Shown: positions 44,410 through 53,796 of the stretch, in pieces | How positions within the stretch are numbered: position 1 is the first letter of the stretch | How the letters are laid out: each line of letters starts with the position of its first letter | Assembly (NCBI RefSeq): GCF_011742925.1 | Contig: NZ_WAEL01000012.1 | Coordinates: 1-64,000 of the forward strand | DNA length: 64,000 nucleotides | Reading direction: 5' to 3' | Source: Fibrivirga algicola | Lineage (GTDB): Bacteria; Bacteroidota; Bacteroidia; Cytophagales; Spirosomataceae | The notes under the pieces: model-generated | What the model was told of the DNA's origin: nothing | Seen by the model: only the letters and a program-made list of their open reading frames with translations | Database searches by the model: none | Program-made: the position numbers and the translations under genes

Positions 44410-46320
44410 TTACTTCACCGGCGTCAACCAAAGGGCCTGACCACCCCGCGGTACCAACTTCATCTCCATCGACTGCCCACCTTTCACGGTTTTGGTCGAC
44501 ACACGTACCTGCGTCTTGGTCGGCACCGTCGGGTCGTCGGTGTAGAGGTGAGCCACGTAACTTTTCCCCTTCGGCAGGAAATCGAGCGGGAGCGACAGCG
44601 TGCGGCCGTCATTATTGGTGATCGTGCCTACAAACCAGTCGTCTCCGCTTCGGCGGGCGATGGTGACGTACTCGCCGATGGCGTCATGAATCACTCTGGT
44701 GTCGTCCCAGACGGTGGGCACCTTATCGAAAAACTCGATTTCGGGCTCGCCCCCGTACTGCGCCGGTTTGTCGTACCAGAACACGGATTGGAGCGGACTG
44801 TAGGAAATGACGTTCATCGCCAGTTGGTGAGCGTGGGTGTTTTTGAGCCGTTTGTCGTAGTAGCAGATGGTGTAGTCGCCCGCCCCGGCCAGGTAACGCG
44901 TGAAGGGTAGCACGGTGTTGTGGGTTGCATCGGGGAATTCCTCGTTGCCCCGGATGCCTTCCTGCGTCATCACGTTGGGGTACGTTCGGCTGGTCCCCGT
45001 TGGGCGGTATTCGTCGTGAATATTCACCATCAGCCCATTTTCCAGCGCTTTCTGTTTGGCTTCGGTGAGCCAGGTCATCCAGCGGTGCGACCCCACTTCC
45101 ACAAAGCCGAATTTGACGCCCTTGACGCCCCACTTTTTGTAGAGCGGAAAAATATCATCCATCTGTTTGTACAAGGCCTGCAGGTTTACGTACAGGATCA
45201 CGCCCACGTTTTTCGACTTACCGTAGGCAATCACCTGGGGCATATCGATGGGGGCCACGACCTGCCGGGCATCCGAATTGAAGGTAAACGCTGGGCCGTA
45301 CCATTTCCAGTCGAAGAGGATATATTGCAGGTTGTGGGCAGCCGCAAAGTCGATGCACGACAGGGCCCCCTGCGTGGTCAGCGTCACTTCCCGCATCATC
45401 TTACCCGGCTTGATCCAGTCGGTGTTGGTGACTGTGGCGGGTGGGTTTAGATTGAGCATGATGTCGTTGTTTTCAAGCAGCTTACCCGGCCGGTTCGCCA
45501 CCATCACCACCCGCCAGGGCGTACCCACATCCGACATCAGATCGACGCTTTCGTAGAGTGAGGTAACGACCGTATTGGGCTTGTCGGGGGAGAGTTTGAA
45601 TTTGGTCATGGCGTAGTCGGTCAGCTGGGCCTCGGCCAGCGAAGCGTACAGGCCATTGGGCAACGACAGGGTCAGCGGTCGTTCCGCGTTCTCGGGCCAG
45701 CCAGACAGAGGCAGCGCCTGATAAGCCCCCTGCGCCCAGGCGGTATACCAGGCTTTGGTATCGGCGGGCAGGGTGAACTCACTGTTTTCGGCCATCAGGC
45801 GGTAATACAGGCCGTTGGGCTGTTCGGGGAAGAAGTACCGAAACGCGATGCCCGAATCGTAGGCCCGGAAAATAACGTGCAGGGCATAATCCGGCGCGTC
45901 CGGTTTCTGAAGCTGAATCTCTAGCTGGTTGTAGTGATCCCGGATCAGACTGCGTTCGCCGTACACGGGTTTCCAGGTGGTGTCCTTTGCCGTTTTGACC
46001 ACATTTTTGATCACCAGATTATCGCACCAGTTGGCCCCCAGGGTACCGGGAGGGGTGGTCACTTTATGCGCCATGGCGTGCTCGAACACGTGGTTGTCGA
46101 TCTGCACGCCCAGCCCGGATGACAGAATAACGGGTTTCCCTTCGTAGTTGACACGGTAGGTCATCTGTTTACGACCAGGGCCGATTTCCTGCTGCGTAAA
46201 CATCACCTCCAGCTTACCATCGGGCGACAACAGGCGGGTTTCGGGCGTCTGAGCCAGCGTGAACTGTAGCGGCAACAGCCAGCTGAGGAGCGCACAAATC
46301 AATAAAAATCGGCAGGGCAT
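44410..46320 (-). CDS. GH97 glycoside hydrolase, copy 1
   Basis: A 636-residue exported GH97 enzyme (alpha-glucosidase or alpha-galactosidase family). N-terminal beta-sandwich, (beta/alpha)8 barrel with FDWKWYGPAF and GVKGVKFGFVEVG (near residue 400), then HDEYRPTGTSRTYPN and MTQEGIRGNEEFPD. The strand reads KFGF where retaining members, as I recall, have an aspartate nucleophile, so an inverting mechanism is more likely. The ATG at 46320 gives the best signal peptide; 46341 is an alternative. Confidence 0.88.
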   Translation of the reverse strand: MPCRFLLICALLSWLLPLQFTLAQTPETRLLSPDGKLEVMFTQQEIGPGRKQMTYRVNYEGKPVILSSGLGVQIDNHVFEHAMAHKVTTPPGTLGANWCDNLVIKNVVKTAKDTTWKPVYGERSLIRDHYNQLEIQLQKPDAPDYALHVIFRAYDSGIAFRYFFPEQPNGLYYRLMAENSEFTLPADTKAWYTAWAQGAYQALPLSGWPENAERPLTLSLPNGLYASLAEAQLTDYAMTKFKLSPDKPNTVVTSLYESVDLMSDVGTPWRVVMVANRPGKLLENNDIMLNLNPPATVTNTDWIKPGKMMREVTLTTQGALSCIDFAAAHNLQYILFDWKWYGPAFTFNSDARQVVAPIDMPQVIAYGKSKNVGVILYVNLQALYKQMDDIFPLYKKWGVKGVKFGFVEVGSHRWMTWLTEAKQKALENGLMVNIHDEYRPTGTSRTYPNVMTQEGIRGNEEFPDATHNTVLPFTRYLAGAGDYTICYYDKRLKNTHAHQLAMNVISYSPLQSVFWYDKPAQYGGEPEIEFFDKVPTVWDDTRVIHDAIGEYVTIARRSGDDWFVGTITNNDGRTLSLPLDFLPKGKSYVAHLYTDDPTVPTKTQVRVSTKTVKGGQSMEMKLVPRGGQALWLTPVK

Positions 46321-46342
46321 AGTAAGTCGAATGGTAGACATA

Positions 46343-48733
46343 TTAGTTTGGTTCTTCCACGGTAATTACCAGCATCTTGCCCGCATCATAGGCGGGGGAA
46401 ACGGCTTTACCGTTTACGTTGAGCTTATTTATTTTTTCGAATCCCAGCGTGGCCTCGATCAGCGGTTGACCCTGGAGTTGCACCTCCAACTGGTTTCCCT
46501 TTCTGTCCGCGTGCAGGAACACTTTCGATAGCGAGCTGAGCAGCGGCTTTCCATTTTTACGCAGGTAGCTGCCGTTGCCAACGAAGAAAGACGTCAGTTG
46601 CGAAGGGTCCTGCCGGTCGGCCCCCTCGGGGAACGTAAGGGCCGATAGGTACGCGTCCGTTTCCCAGCCCCGGCCCGCTCCATCACCAATGGTCAGGTTA
46701 GCGTTGCGGTGCATCAGTCGACCGTCGGCCAGCAGGTTCATGTATAGCTCGGTTACCTGTCCGTTCTGGGTGATGCGCAGGCCCAGGTAGTTGGTGCCCT
46801 CAAACTTCTCGATGATAGGCAGATTGCTACGACCAGCGGCCCCGTTCGCTCCCGATGAACCCGTTGCCGTCTGAATCGACTGGTTGGTTTCATCAAGCAG
46901 CAGGATGGCGTTGACCAGTTTGGTCCGGTCGGTCTTCTCGGGGGGCGACAGCACGTAATACGGAATCTTGACGTTCGTGGTGCGGTCCTGCAGGCCGTAT
47001 TCGGTCCGGTATTTAAGCTTTTCGGGGAAATCGTGCGGGTAGCCGAGCGGCAGCGTTTCAGGGTAGAGGGGCCGGAACAGAATGGCTGCTTTGTCTTTGG
47101 TTATCTCCAGGTCAGGCCCGCGCTTGACGGCTTTATCGGCGTAGTGCAGCAGAAAATCGAACTGGCCACTTTCGTATGTTTTCAGATCGTCGATGACCAG
47201 AATCACGTTGCCAATCCAGAGGAAGTTACGGTAGTTGCGCAGAAAGTTGCGCGACGTGGGGCCGGTGGCATCGGCCAGTACGTACTTCAGCGAACCGCCA
47301 TCGAGCAGGTTATAGAGGTGCCCGGGGTTCTTCACGGCGTTGTACTGATCGCGGGCATCCTGAGCCTCACCATTGACCATCACCACATTATGCGCCTGGC
47401 TCTTCACAAAATAGCTGCTGTATTCCGGATTGCCGTACCCCACGTCGCCCCCGTCGATGAGCAGGTTCTCGCCCTTGTGGTACAGCACAAATGAGCCCGC
47501 GTCGGCGTGAGCGTGGTTCCAGGTGTAGCCGCTTTTTACGCCCAGCATGGTAGCATCGGGCTTCCAGGACGAGCGGAGCGTACCCCAGCCCATCGAACCA
47601 TACATAGCCGAAGGAGATAAGGTCGGCGTTGTGGGAACCGGTTTGTTTTCGGGTTGGTATAACAGGCCCATTGGCGTATTAACGTTCAGATCTTCCCGAA
47701 ACGGGGTCTTCCCGGTTTGCTGAATGTACCAGTAGTAATTGTCGTTGCCCATCCCCAGGGCCATCATCAGTTTGGCCGGGCGTTCGCCATTGGCAAAGTC
47801 GTTGCTGTCGCCGAAATTCAGTGAGAGCAGGGGTTTATCGCCACTACGCGGGTAGGCTGTATGCATAAACCAGTCGACGGTCTTTTTCAGCAGGTTATCG
47901 TAAGGCATTGTCAACGTACCCAGCGCGTTGGTGTAAGCCAATCGAAACTGAAGGTATTCACTCACGCCATAATTGGCGTAGCTGACACTTTCGTAAAAGC
48001 CACCCGATGGGTCAAAATTGGCCGGTTTGTTTTCCAGCAAACTACCCGAAAAAGCGAACCACTGGCGGCTGTCATGCATGATGTCATTGGCCCACTGGCG
48101 GGCCTGCGGCTGCTCGTTCATGACGGCCAACGACGCGATTCCCGCTTCGAACACAACAGCGGCCCACCAGTTGTGACCCATGTTGTCGAGCGATTGAATG
48201 CGCTTGTCTTTCGATACCCAGTCGCCAATCGACGGCTCGATGCCCAGTTTAACAATCTGATTGGCGATACTAAGGCGTTCGTCTTTGGTCAGGGCGTTGT
48301 AGATGGCATCGAACGTAACCGAAGCCGTCCAGTTACTATGGCTGGTGCCCAGACCCGCATTCCAGCGGGGTGTCCGGTCGTCCATTCCATCCCAAAAAGC
48401 GCGGCCAGTCAGGTCGGCAAGCAGCGTTTTGGCCCGGTCGGCGTAGCGTTTGTCGCCGGTCATGGTGTAGGCCAGCGCCAGCTGTTCCATGTTCCCGCCT
48501 TTGGGGTCGTTTAGCCAGCCCTCACACCGCTTCTGCATAGCGTTCCAACGATTGGCCAGCAGCGTGTCGGTTTTGATGCGTTCTTTCAGCCGCTCGGTGC
48601 GCTGCGGGGTGTAGAATAGATAGGGGTGCGGTTTTGATTTGGTCGACTGGGCCTGTCCGGCATAACTGGTCACCAGCAGGCTGAACAGAACAAGGGTATA
48701 AACTAGTCTTCGCATCTTCAACATATGGATCAT
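46343..48733 (-). CDS. Heparinase II/III-type polysaccharide lyase
   Basis: A 796-residue exported protein: signal peptide ending at TSYAGQAQ, an alpha-helical toroid (about 35-380, with DNMGHNWWAAVVFEAGIA) and a C-terminal beta-sandwich beginning near 390 with YTWNHAHADAGSFVLYHKGE and LLIDGGDVGYG, the hallmark of heparinase II/III proteins. Such lyases cleave uronic-acid-containing chains by beta-elimination, giving the unsaturated ends that GH88 removes. Starts at 48724 or 48715 are also possible. Confidence 0.88.
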   Translation of the reverse strand: MIHMLKMRRLVYTLVLFSLLVTSYAGQAQSTKSKPHPYLFYTPQRTERLKERIKTDTLLANRWNAMQKRCEGWLNDPKGGNMEQLALAYTMTGDKRYADRAKTLLADLTGRAFWDGMDDRTPRWNAGLGTSHSNWTASVTFDAIYNALTKDERLSIANQIVKLGIEPSIGDWVSKDKRIQSLDNMGHNWWAAVVFEAGIASLAVMNEQPQARQWANDIMHDSRQWFAFSGSLLENKPANFDPSGGFYESVSYANYGVSEYLQFRLAYTNALGTLTMPYDNLLKKTVDWFMHTAYPRSGDKPLLSLNFGDSNDFANGERPAKLMMALGMGNDNYYWYIQQTGKTPFREDLNVNTPMGLLYQPENKPVPTTPTLSPSAMYGSMGWGTLRSSWKPDATMLGVKSGYTWNHAHADAGSFVLYHKGENLLIDGGDVGYGNPEYSSYFVKSQAHNVVMVNGEAQDARDQYNAVKNPGHLYNLLDGGSLKYVLADATGPTSRNFLRNYRNFLWIGNVILVIDDLKTYESGQFDFLLHYADKAVKRGPDLEITKDKAAILFRPLYPETLPLGYPHDFPEKLKYRTEYGLQDRTTNVKIPYYVLSPPEKTDRTKLVNAILLLDETNQSIQTATGSSGANGAAGRSNLPIIEKFEGTNYLGLRITQNGQVTELYMNLLADGRLMHRNANLTIGDGAGRGWETDAYLSALTFPEGADRQDPSQLTSFFVGNGSYLRKNGKPLLSSLSKVFLHADRKGNQLEVQLQGQPLIEATLGFEKINKLNVNGKAVSPAYDAGKMLVITVEEPN

Positions 48734-48741
48734 TGACCGGG

Positions 48742-50394
48742 CTATCGGCGCGGCTGGATTAGAAATGTTTGCTCAACGGGCGTCGCTGACTGTACCTTAT
48801 CGCCCACACTGGTACCATATTGCCAGGCGACTACCGTAACAGCCACCGGCCTGCGGCTGCGCGGAGGAATAGGGGTGAACACAAGCTGGTTGCCCTCCAC
48901 AGTGGCTGGCCCCGCTTTGACGTAATACTGAACCGGTAAACCAGCACTGGACACCGCCCGTAGTGTCAGTGATTTGGTACTTACCCCCTGATCAGGTACG
49001 TCGGGAAATGTGATGGTCTGTGGCTTACCTTCTTTGTTCGCTATCGGAAACCGTAGATCAGCCTGTTGTACGATACTCTTATAGGTAGCATCGCCGTCAT
49101 TGGACGCCAGCAGCCAGATGTCGTTCGAGCGTTTGGGGTTGTTGAATCCCATTCGGTAAAAGCTAAGCTGAAAGGTCGTGTCATCGAGTTTGCGGACAGG
49201 CCCGCAGATACGGTCGATGCGAATGGGGGTTCGGGCATGGGCGGAAGTTGCCCGCACGCGGGACGTGTCGGTGAACGCACTGCTCAGGTGAAACGTGATA
49301 CCATCGGCGTTGGGCAAAAATGACACCTGGTAATTGGCGTGGCCTTTGGTCGGTTTGAGGAACTGCCCATTCTGCCGGAAACCCAGATACTGCGGTTTTT
49401 TTGCCCTTGCCTGACGGTAGATAGCCTCGGTTGCCTGGGCCATCTCCTTGTCGAAGCACCAGCTTGCGACTTTTCTGTCGCCTTTGTAATCCAGGTAAGG
49501 GGCCGGTGCTGCGGTGGGTAGACTATCCTTCCGCCAGCGGTCCATCAGCCAGCCCTTTTGTGGGTCGATGGGCGTCAACACCACCGTATCGGCCTGATTT
49601 GATGGGTTGGACAGCCGATACTGAGCGGCTTTCCAGATGTATAGCGCCAGGTAGCGAACCATCGCGTCGGAGAAATCGAAGTGGCCACGCCCGGCATCGG
49701 CCAGCAGGCTGAACGGTGTCTTCGGGTGCTTGTCGACGTACGCAAAGGCCGGAGCCAGCCGGTCTTCCCACCATTCGTACTCCCCCATCACCATCAGGCC
49801 CGGTACACCATCGATGGTGCGCCCCCCGTGCGACGGTCCGACCCAATCTGGATTGGGTCGACCGCTGCCGGTGAGCTTCGTTTGCGGGGCATCGCCGTGG
49901 ACTGAGATGATGGCCAGCGTACGGCCGGGATTCCAGGCCGCAAAATTCCACGGATAACTCGCCAGCGCTGAATGCCCCAGTGGTACAACGGGCGCAATGG
50001 ACAGCTCCGAATAGCCCGACACATCGGCCAGCCGATTCATCATATCCGTAAACTCGATACCCGCGCCTTTGGTGGTAGCGGTCGGACTCCAGTCGAACGT
50101 CTGGTTAATCATGGGCGTGACCCAGACGATGGCAAATCCCAGCTCACGCATGGTTTTGCGAAAATCAGGATGTTCGAAGATGCCCTCTTCCAGCATGTTA
50201 TGCTGACCAACGACCACCCCCCTAACGTAGCGGCAGTTGTCGGGAATCCATAAAAAGGCCTGCGGATGGTCCTTCGTTTCGGACGAAACAACGGTTGACA
50301 CGGGGGCTACCCACTGCCATACCTGCGCGTAGGTCGGCCACGCCACGCAAAGCCCAACCAGTAACCAACCTATTCTAAGCGCACGGCTAAACAT
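48742..50394 (-). CDS. Exported alpha/beta hydrolase with C-terminal beta domain
   Basis: A 550-residue exported protein: signal peptide ending at VAWPTYAQ, an alpha/beta-hydrolase domain with PLGHSALASYPWNFAAW (GHSAL nucleophile, near residue 140) and a histidine in DAGRGHFDFSDAM, then a beta-rich C-terminal part (about 290-550) with TITFPDVPDQ, similar in style to the Ig-like repeats of the large lyase. It is probably an esterase for polysaccharide side groups. The ATG at 50394 gives the better signal peptide than 50427. Confidence 0.78.
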   Translation of the reverse strand: MFSRALRIGWLLVGLCVAWPTYAQVWQWVAPVSTVVSSETKDHPQAFLWIPDNCRYVRGVVVGQHNMLEEGIFEHPDFRKTMRELGFAIVWVTPMINQTFDWSPTATTKGAGIEFTDMMNRLADVSGYSELSIAPVVPLGHSALASYPWNFAAWNPGRTLAIISVHGDAPQTKLTGSGRPNPDWVGPSHGGRTIDGVPGLMVMGEYEWWEDRLAPAFAYVDKHPKTPFSLLADAGRGHFDFSDAMVRYLALYIWKAAQYRLSNPSNQADTVVLTPIDPQKGWLMDRWRKDSLPTAAPAPYLDYKGDRKVASWCFDKEMAQATEAIYRQARAKKPQYLGFRQNGQFLKPTKGHANYQVSFLPNADGITFHLSSAFTDTSRVRATSAHARTPIRIDRICGPVRKLDDTTFQLSFYRMGFNNPKRSNDIWLLASNDGDATYKSIVQQADLRFPIANKEGKPQTITFPDVPDQGVSTKSLTLRAVSSAGLPVQYYVKAGPATVEGNQLVFTPIPPRSRRPVAVTVVAWQYGTSVGDKVQSATPVEQTFLIQPRR

Positions 50395-50497
50395 ACGAAG
50401 CTTCCCCAGGAATGTAGCGACTATCAAGTATCAGGAAATAGACCACGGCGACCTGGCTATACCCTGCATTTGCACAGAAATGTGAAATGTGCTGCAC

Positions 50498-51907
50498 TCA
50501 GTCCGGCTTGACCTGAATGGCCTGCGTAAATGCACCGACGCGGATGTCGCCCGATTGGTTGTTGCGAAGTAGCTTACCATTGATGCGTACGTTTTCGAAC
50601 GTCACCCCGCGCACCATACCCTGTTCGCTAAGGCCCTCAATAACTGACGGATTAGCCATTGATCCCGAGTAGGTGATGTTTCGAAACGTAATGTTCTCGA
50701 TGTTCCGTCCGGGACCGGTATTGTACTTTTTGTTGTAGAACACGCGGAGGCTCAGCAGCTTTCCCTCTTCAAAATCCTCAACCCGAATGTTCTCGTAGGT
50801 CACGTTACGAACCAGATTGAGATCTCCGCAGCTGATGGCCATACACCCCTGGTAATCCGGATCATCTTCGTCGTGTTCCAGAATATCCAGATTACTGAAG
50901 GTTATATTTTCCAGCGTATCGCCAACGGATCGGGTGTCCCCGTGCAGGCCCAGGTTGGTCGGGTGCGCTACGTCGGCCCATAGCGTTGAATTTTTGACCA
51001 CGACGTTGCGAGACCCGCCATAATAATCCCAGCGATGCCCGTAGAGGGCGATGCAGTCATCGGAGTTGCGCATGAACACATCGTCGACCACTACATCCGA
51101 GCAACTCATCAGATCGATGCCATCACTCCAGCCCTTGCAGCTGAACGACTTCAGGTTCCGAATTGTGATCCCTTTCGACTGGCCACCATACACCGTGTAA
51201 TGCTGCGGATTTTTGACGATGATACCCTCGACCAGCACATTCTCGGAATGGGTTATCTCGATGCCCCGTTGCGGCTGGTCGATGATGCCCCGCCCGATAA
51301 TCCGTACGTTTTTGACTTTGTCGCAGACGAGTTTCCCCCGAATAACAGCCCCGTCATCGATGTACACCGTTTTGTTGCTGGGAATCCTGAACACGTCACC
51401 CGGCTTGTCGTCCGGTGTATGAATACCGGGGCCGAAGTAGATGACGTTGGGATCGGCCGGATCGGGTTTGCTGGTTTCGATCGGGTTGGCAAACAGGTGC
51501 AGGTTCTGAAGTTTATCGCCGTTGAACTCGATGGACAGTTTGCGAGGCTGCGTGAGCGTGAAGTACAGGGTGTTCCCTTCCTGCTTTGACGGAATCTGGT
51601 TCGACAATGGACGAATACGGGCCGACTGAACAAGGCCGTTGTTTTTACGGACAGCTACTTCGACAGTACCCGAAAAGTCGAAGAATACCATGGAGGCATC
51701 CCGTACTTTATCCTGGTCGACCTGCACGGTATATTCGAACAGATCCTGCCACGGTTCACCTGGCTTACGTACCCGGACCGTGTAATCGTCGTTATGCTGA
51801 CTGTAAAGCACCCCTGCCGGTACGGGGTAAATGACAAGCTGCTGGGCGTAGAGCTGGAGCGATAGGAGCCAAAGCAGCAGACCAATCCCCAAGTGTTTAT
51901 GAATCAT
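50498..51907 (-). CDS. GH28-like right-handed beta-helix glycoside hydrolase
   Basis: A 469-residue exported protein: signal peptide ending at LSLQLYAQ, then a beta-helix with repeated rungs (VRIIGRGIIDQPQRGIEITH, NVLVEGIIVKNPQH). The acidic motifs GWSDGIDLMSC and NSDDCIALYGHRWD correspond to GH28 catalytic aspartates, and GLHGD to the GHG region; the RIK motif is not apparent. It probably cuts a galacturonide or related linkage. GH49-like families are an alternative. Confidence 0.78.
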   Translation of the reverse strand: MIHKHLGIGLLLWLLSLQLYAQQLVIYPVPAGVLYSQHNDDYTVRVRKPGEPWQDLFEYTVQVDQDKVRDASMVFFDFSGTVEVAVRKNNGLVQSARIRPLSNQIPSKQEGNTLYFTLTQPRKLSIEFNGDKLQNLHLFANPIETSKPDPADPNVIYFGPGIHTPDDKPGDVFRIPSNKTVYIDDGAVIRGKLVCDKVKNVRIIGRGIIDQPQRGIEITHSENVLVEGIIVKNPQHYTVYGGQSKGITIRNLKSFSCKGWSDGIDLMSCSDVVVDDVFMRNSDDCIALYGHRWDYYGGSRNVVVKNSTLWADVAHPTNLGLHGDTRSVGDTLENITFSNLDILEHDEDDPDYQGCMAISCGDLNLVRNVTYENIRVEDFEEGKLLSLRVFYNKKYNTGPGRNIENITFRNITYSGSMANPSVIEGLSEQGMVRGVTFENVRINGKLLRNNQSGDIRVGAFTQAIQVKPD

Positions 51908-51918
51908 TCGTTGTGGTT

Positions 51919-53766
51919 CTATGGCTTCTCGTCCAGAATTAAGGCCTGTCCGCCTTTGGCTTTCAGGCTGACCGGCAAGGAGTCGTCTGCCCCAACCTCG
52001 GCAACTCGTTTCTGAATGCTGCCCGCCCCGTCGTCCTCGTAACTGGTTGCCAGGTACCGCTTCCCGGGTGCGAGAAAGGAAAGGGAGAGCTTTCCTGTCC
52101 AGTCCATCAGGCCCGCTGCCGAGCCAACGTACCAGGTGGTACCCTGCCGACGGGCCACGCTAATGAATTTGCCGGGTTCACCCGCCAGATAGTGGCTTTC
52201 ATTCCAGACGGTTGGTACGCGTTTGAAGAATTCGATCTCCCCTTCGTCGTTATAATCCGTGGGATTGCCGTACCAGAAGATAGCCTGCAATGGGCTGAAA
52301 TACACCACCGACAGCGCCAGTTGCTGCCCTTTGCTCACCTGCAACTTGCTCTTGTACAGATTATCGGTGAAATACCGGTTCGTGTTGGGGTAGCAAAACG
52401 TATAGTCGGCGGCACCGGCCAGAAAACGGGTGAAAGGCAGCACCGTGTTGTGAAAGGCATCGGGGTTATTTTCGTTGCCGCGAATACCCTCCTGCGTCAG
52501 CAGATTTGGGTACGTTCGGCTTAGCCCCGTGGGCTTGTAGTTGTCGTGAATATCCAGGATAAAGCCATGGTCGTATGCTTTTTTGATGGCACCGGGCAGC
52601 CAGCTGATGCCCTCCTGCTTTAGTCCGTCTACGAAACCAAACTTCAGGCCCGCCACGCCCCATTTCTTGTACAGCGGCAGAATATCATCCAGCCGGGTGC
52701 GCAAGGCTACCCGGTTGACATACAGGATCACGCCGATGTTTTTCTCTTTGCCGTATTGAATCACCTTCGGCAGGTCGATGGCCGGAATGACCTGCGTGGG
52801 GTCAGAGGTGGTTCGAAATTCAGCCCCGTACCAGCCTGCATCGAAGAGAACGTACTGTAGATTATGAGTAGCCGCAAAGTCGATGCCGTTCAAGCCACCC
52901 TGCGTCGTCAGCGACGAGCGGATGAGTTTACCCGGTTTGATCCAATCAGGAACTGGTTGCGACGATGGGGGGCAAAGCCGTAGGGGCAGGTCGCTGAAGG
53001 CGTGCAGCCCGATCGCCGATGTAGCCACGCTAACGGTTCGCCAGGGCGTTTGAAACGTGTCATTCGTCTGCACTGAGTCTTTCCCAAACCCAACCGCCAG
53101 GGTATTCGGTGTTGTGCCTTTGGTCAATACGGCTTTGGTGTAGCTGCTGTTATCCGCTTCGCCGATCGACAGAAACAAACGGCCATTGGTCAGCGTAGCC
53201 GGGAAATCGCAGGTTTTTTGCAGGTCGGCCAGGGCGGTGGGCGTAAACACGGTTTCTTCATTGTACTGGTAGATCGTGAAGTCGCCGGGAAGCGCAAACG
53301 TCGTTTTCTCCTGCCGAATTGTACCGGGCGTACTCCCGGCTTGTTTCGGTATCACGTACCTGAACGCCACACTCCCGTTGAAGACCCGCGCAATGAGCCG
53401 GTACGACACCGACCCCGAGACGCAATCCAGCGTGAGCTCCGTGTAGTTATTGTGAATGACGTCGTTTTCGCCCAACCGCCACGCGAATGATTCGGTATGC
53501 GTGTCTGTCCGCTGCTGTTTAACGACAGTGTTCGAACCGACGGCTACGTCGTTCAGCCCAAACCCCAGCGCCGACCAGGTCAATACCGGTTCATTGGCGA
53601 ACAACATACGATACACCAGCGCTTTCTGATCATCAACGGTGATCTCGATGCGGGTGGTTTTATCGGGCGAAGAGGCCTGATACGTTTTGGGTTTGGGAGC
53701 GGCAACGATCGACGATATTAAGCACAAGCCAATCAACCAGCCATACAATGCAGACCTGCCGGACAT
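51919..53766 (-). CDS. GH97 glycoside hydrolase, copy 2
   Basis: A 615-residue exported GH97 enzyme with signal peptide ending near ISSIVAA. Barrel motifs are VLFDAGWYGAEF, GVAGLKFGFVDGLKQEG, IHDNYKPTGLSRTYPN and LLTQEGIRGNENNPD. Like copy 1 it has glycine in KFGF. The two copies are clearly different, so they probably serve different linkages. It lies 30 bases after the GH127 stop in transcription order. Confidence 0.88.
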   Translation of the reverse strand: MSGRSALYGWLIGLCLISSIVAAPKPKTYQASSPDKTTRIEITVDDQKALVYRMLFANEPVLTWSALGFGLNDVAVGSNTVVKQQRTDTHTESFAWRLGENDVIHNNYTELTLDCVSGSVSYRLIARVFNGSVAFRYVIPKQAGSTPGTIRQEKTTFALPGDFTIYQYNEETVFTPTALADLQKTCDFPATLTNGRLFLSIGEADNSSYTKAVLTKGTTPNTLAVGFGKDSVQTNDTFQTPWRTVSVATSAIGLHAFSDLPLRLCPPSSQPVPDWIKPGKLIRSSLTTQGGLNGIDFAATHNLQYVLFDAGWYGAEFRTTSDPTQVIPAIDLPKVIQYGKEKNIGVILYVNRVALRTRLDDILPLYKKWGVAGLKFGFVDGLKQEGISWLPGAIKKAYDHGFILDIHDNYKPTGLSRTYPNLLTQEGIRGNENNPDAFHNTVLPFTRFLAGAADYTFCYPNTNRYFTDNLYKSKLQVSKGQQLALSVVYFSPLQAIFWYGNPTDYNDEGEIEFFKRVPTVWNESHYLAGEPGKFISVARRQGTTWYVGSAAGLMDWTGKLSLSFLAPGKRYLATSYEDDGAGSIQKRVAEVGADDSLPVSLKAKGGQALILDEKP

Positions 53767-53796
53767 ACGTTCTTGAGTAAGAAGAGTGAAGACGAT

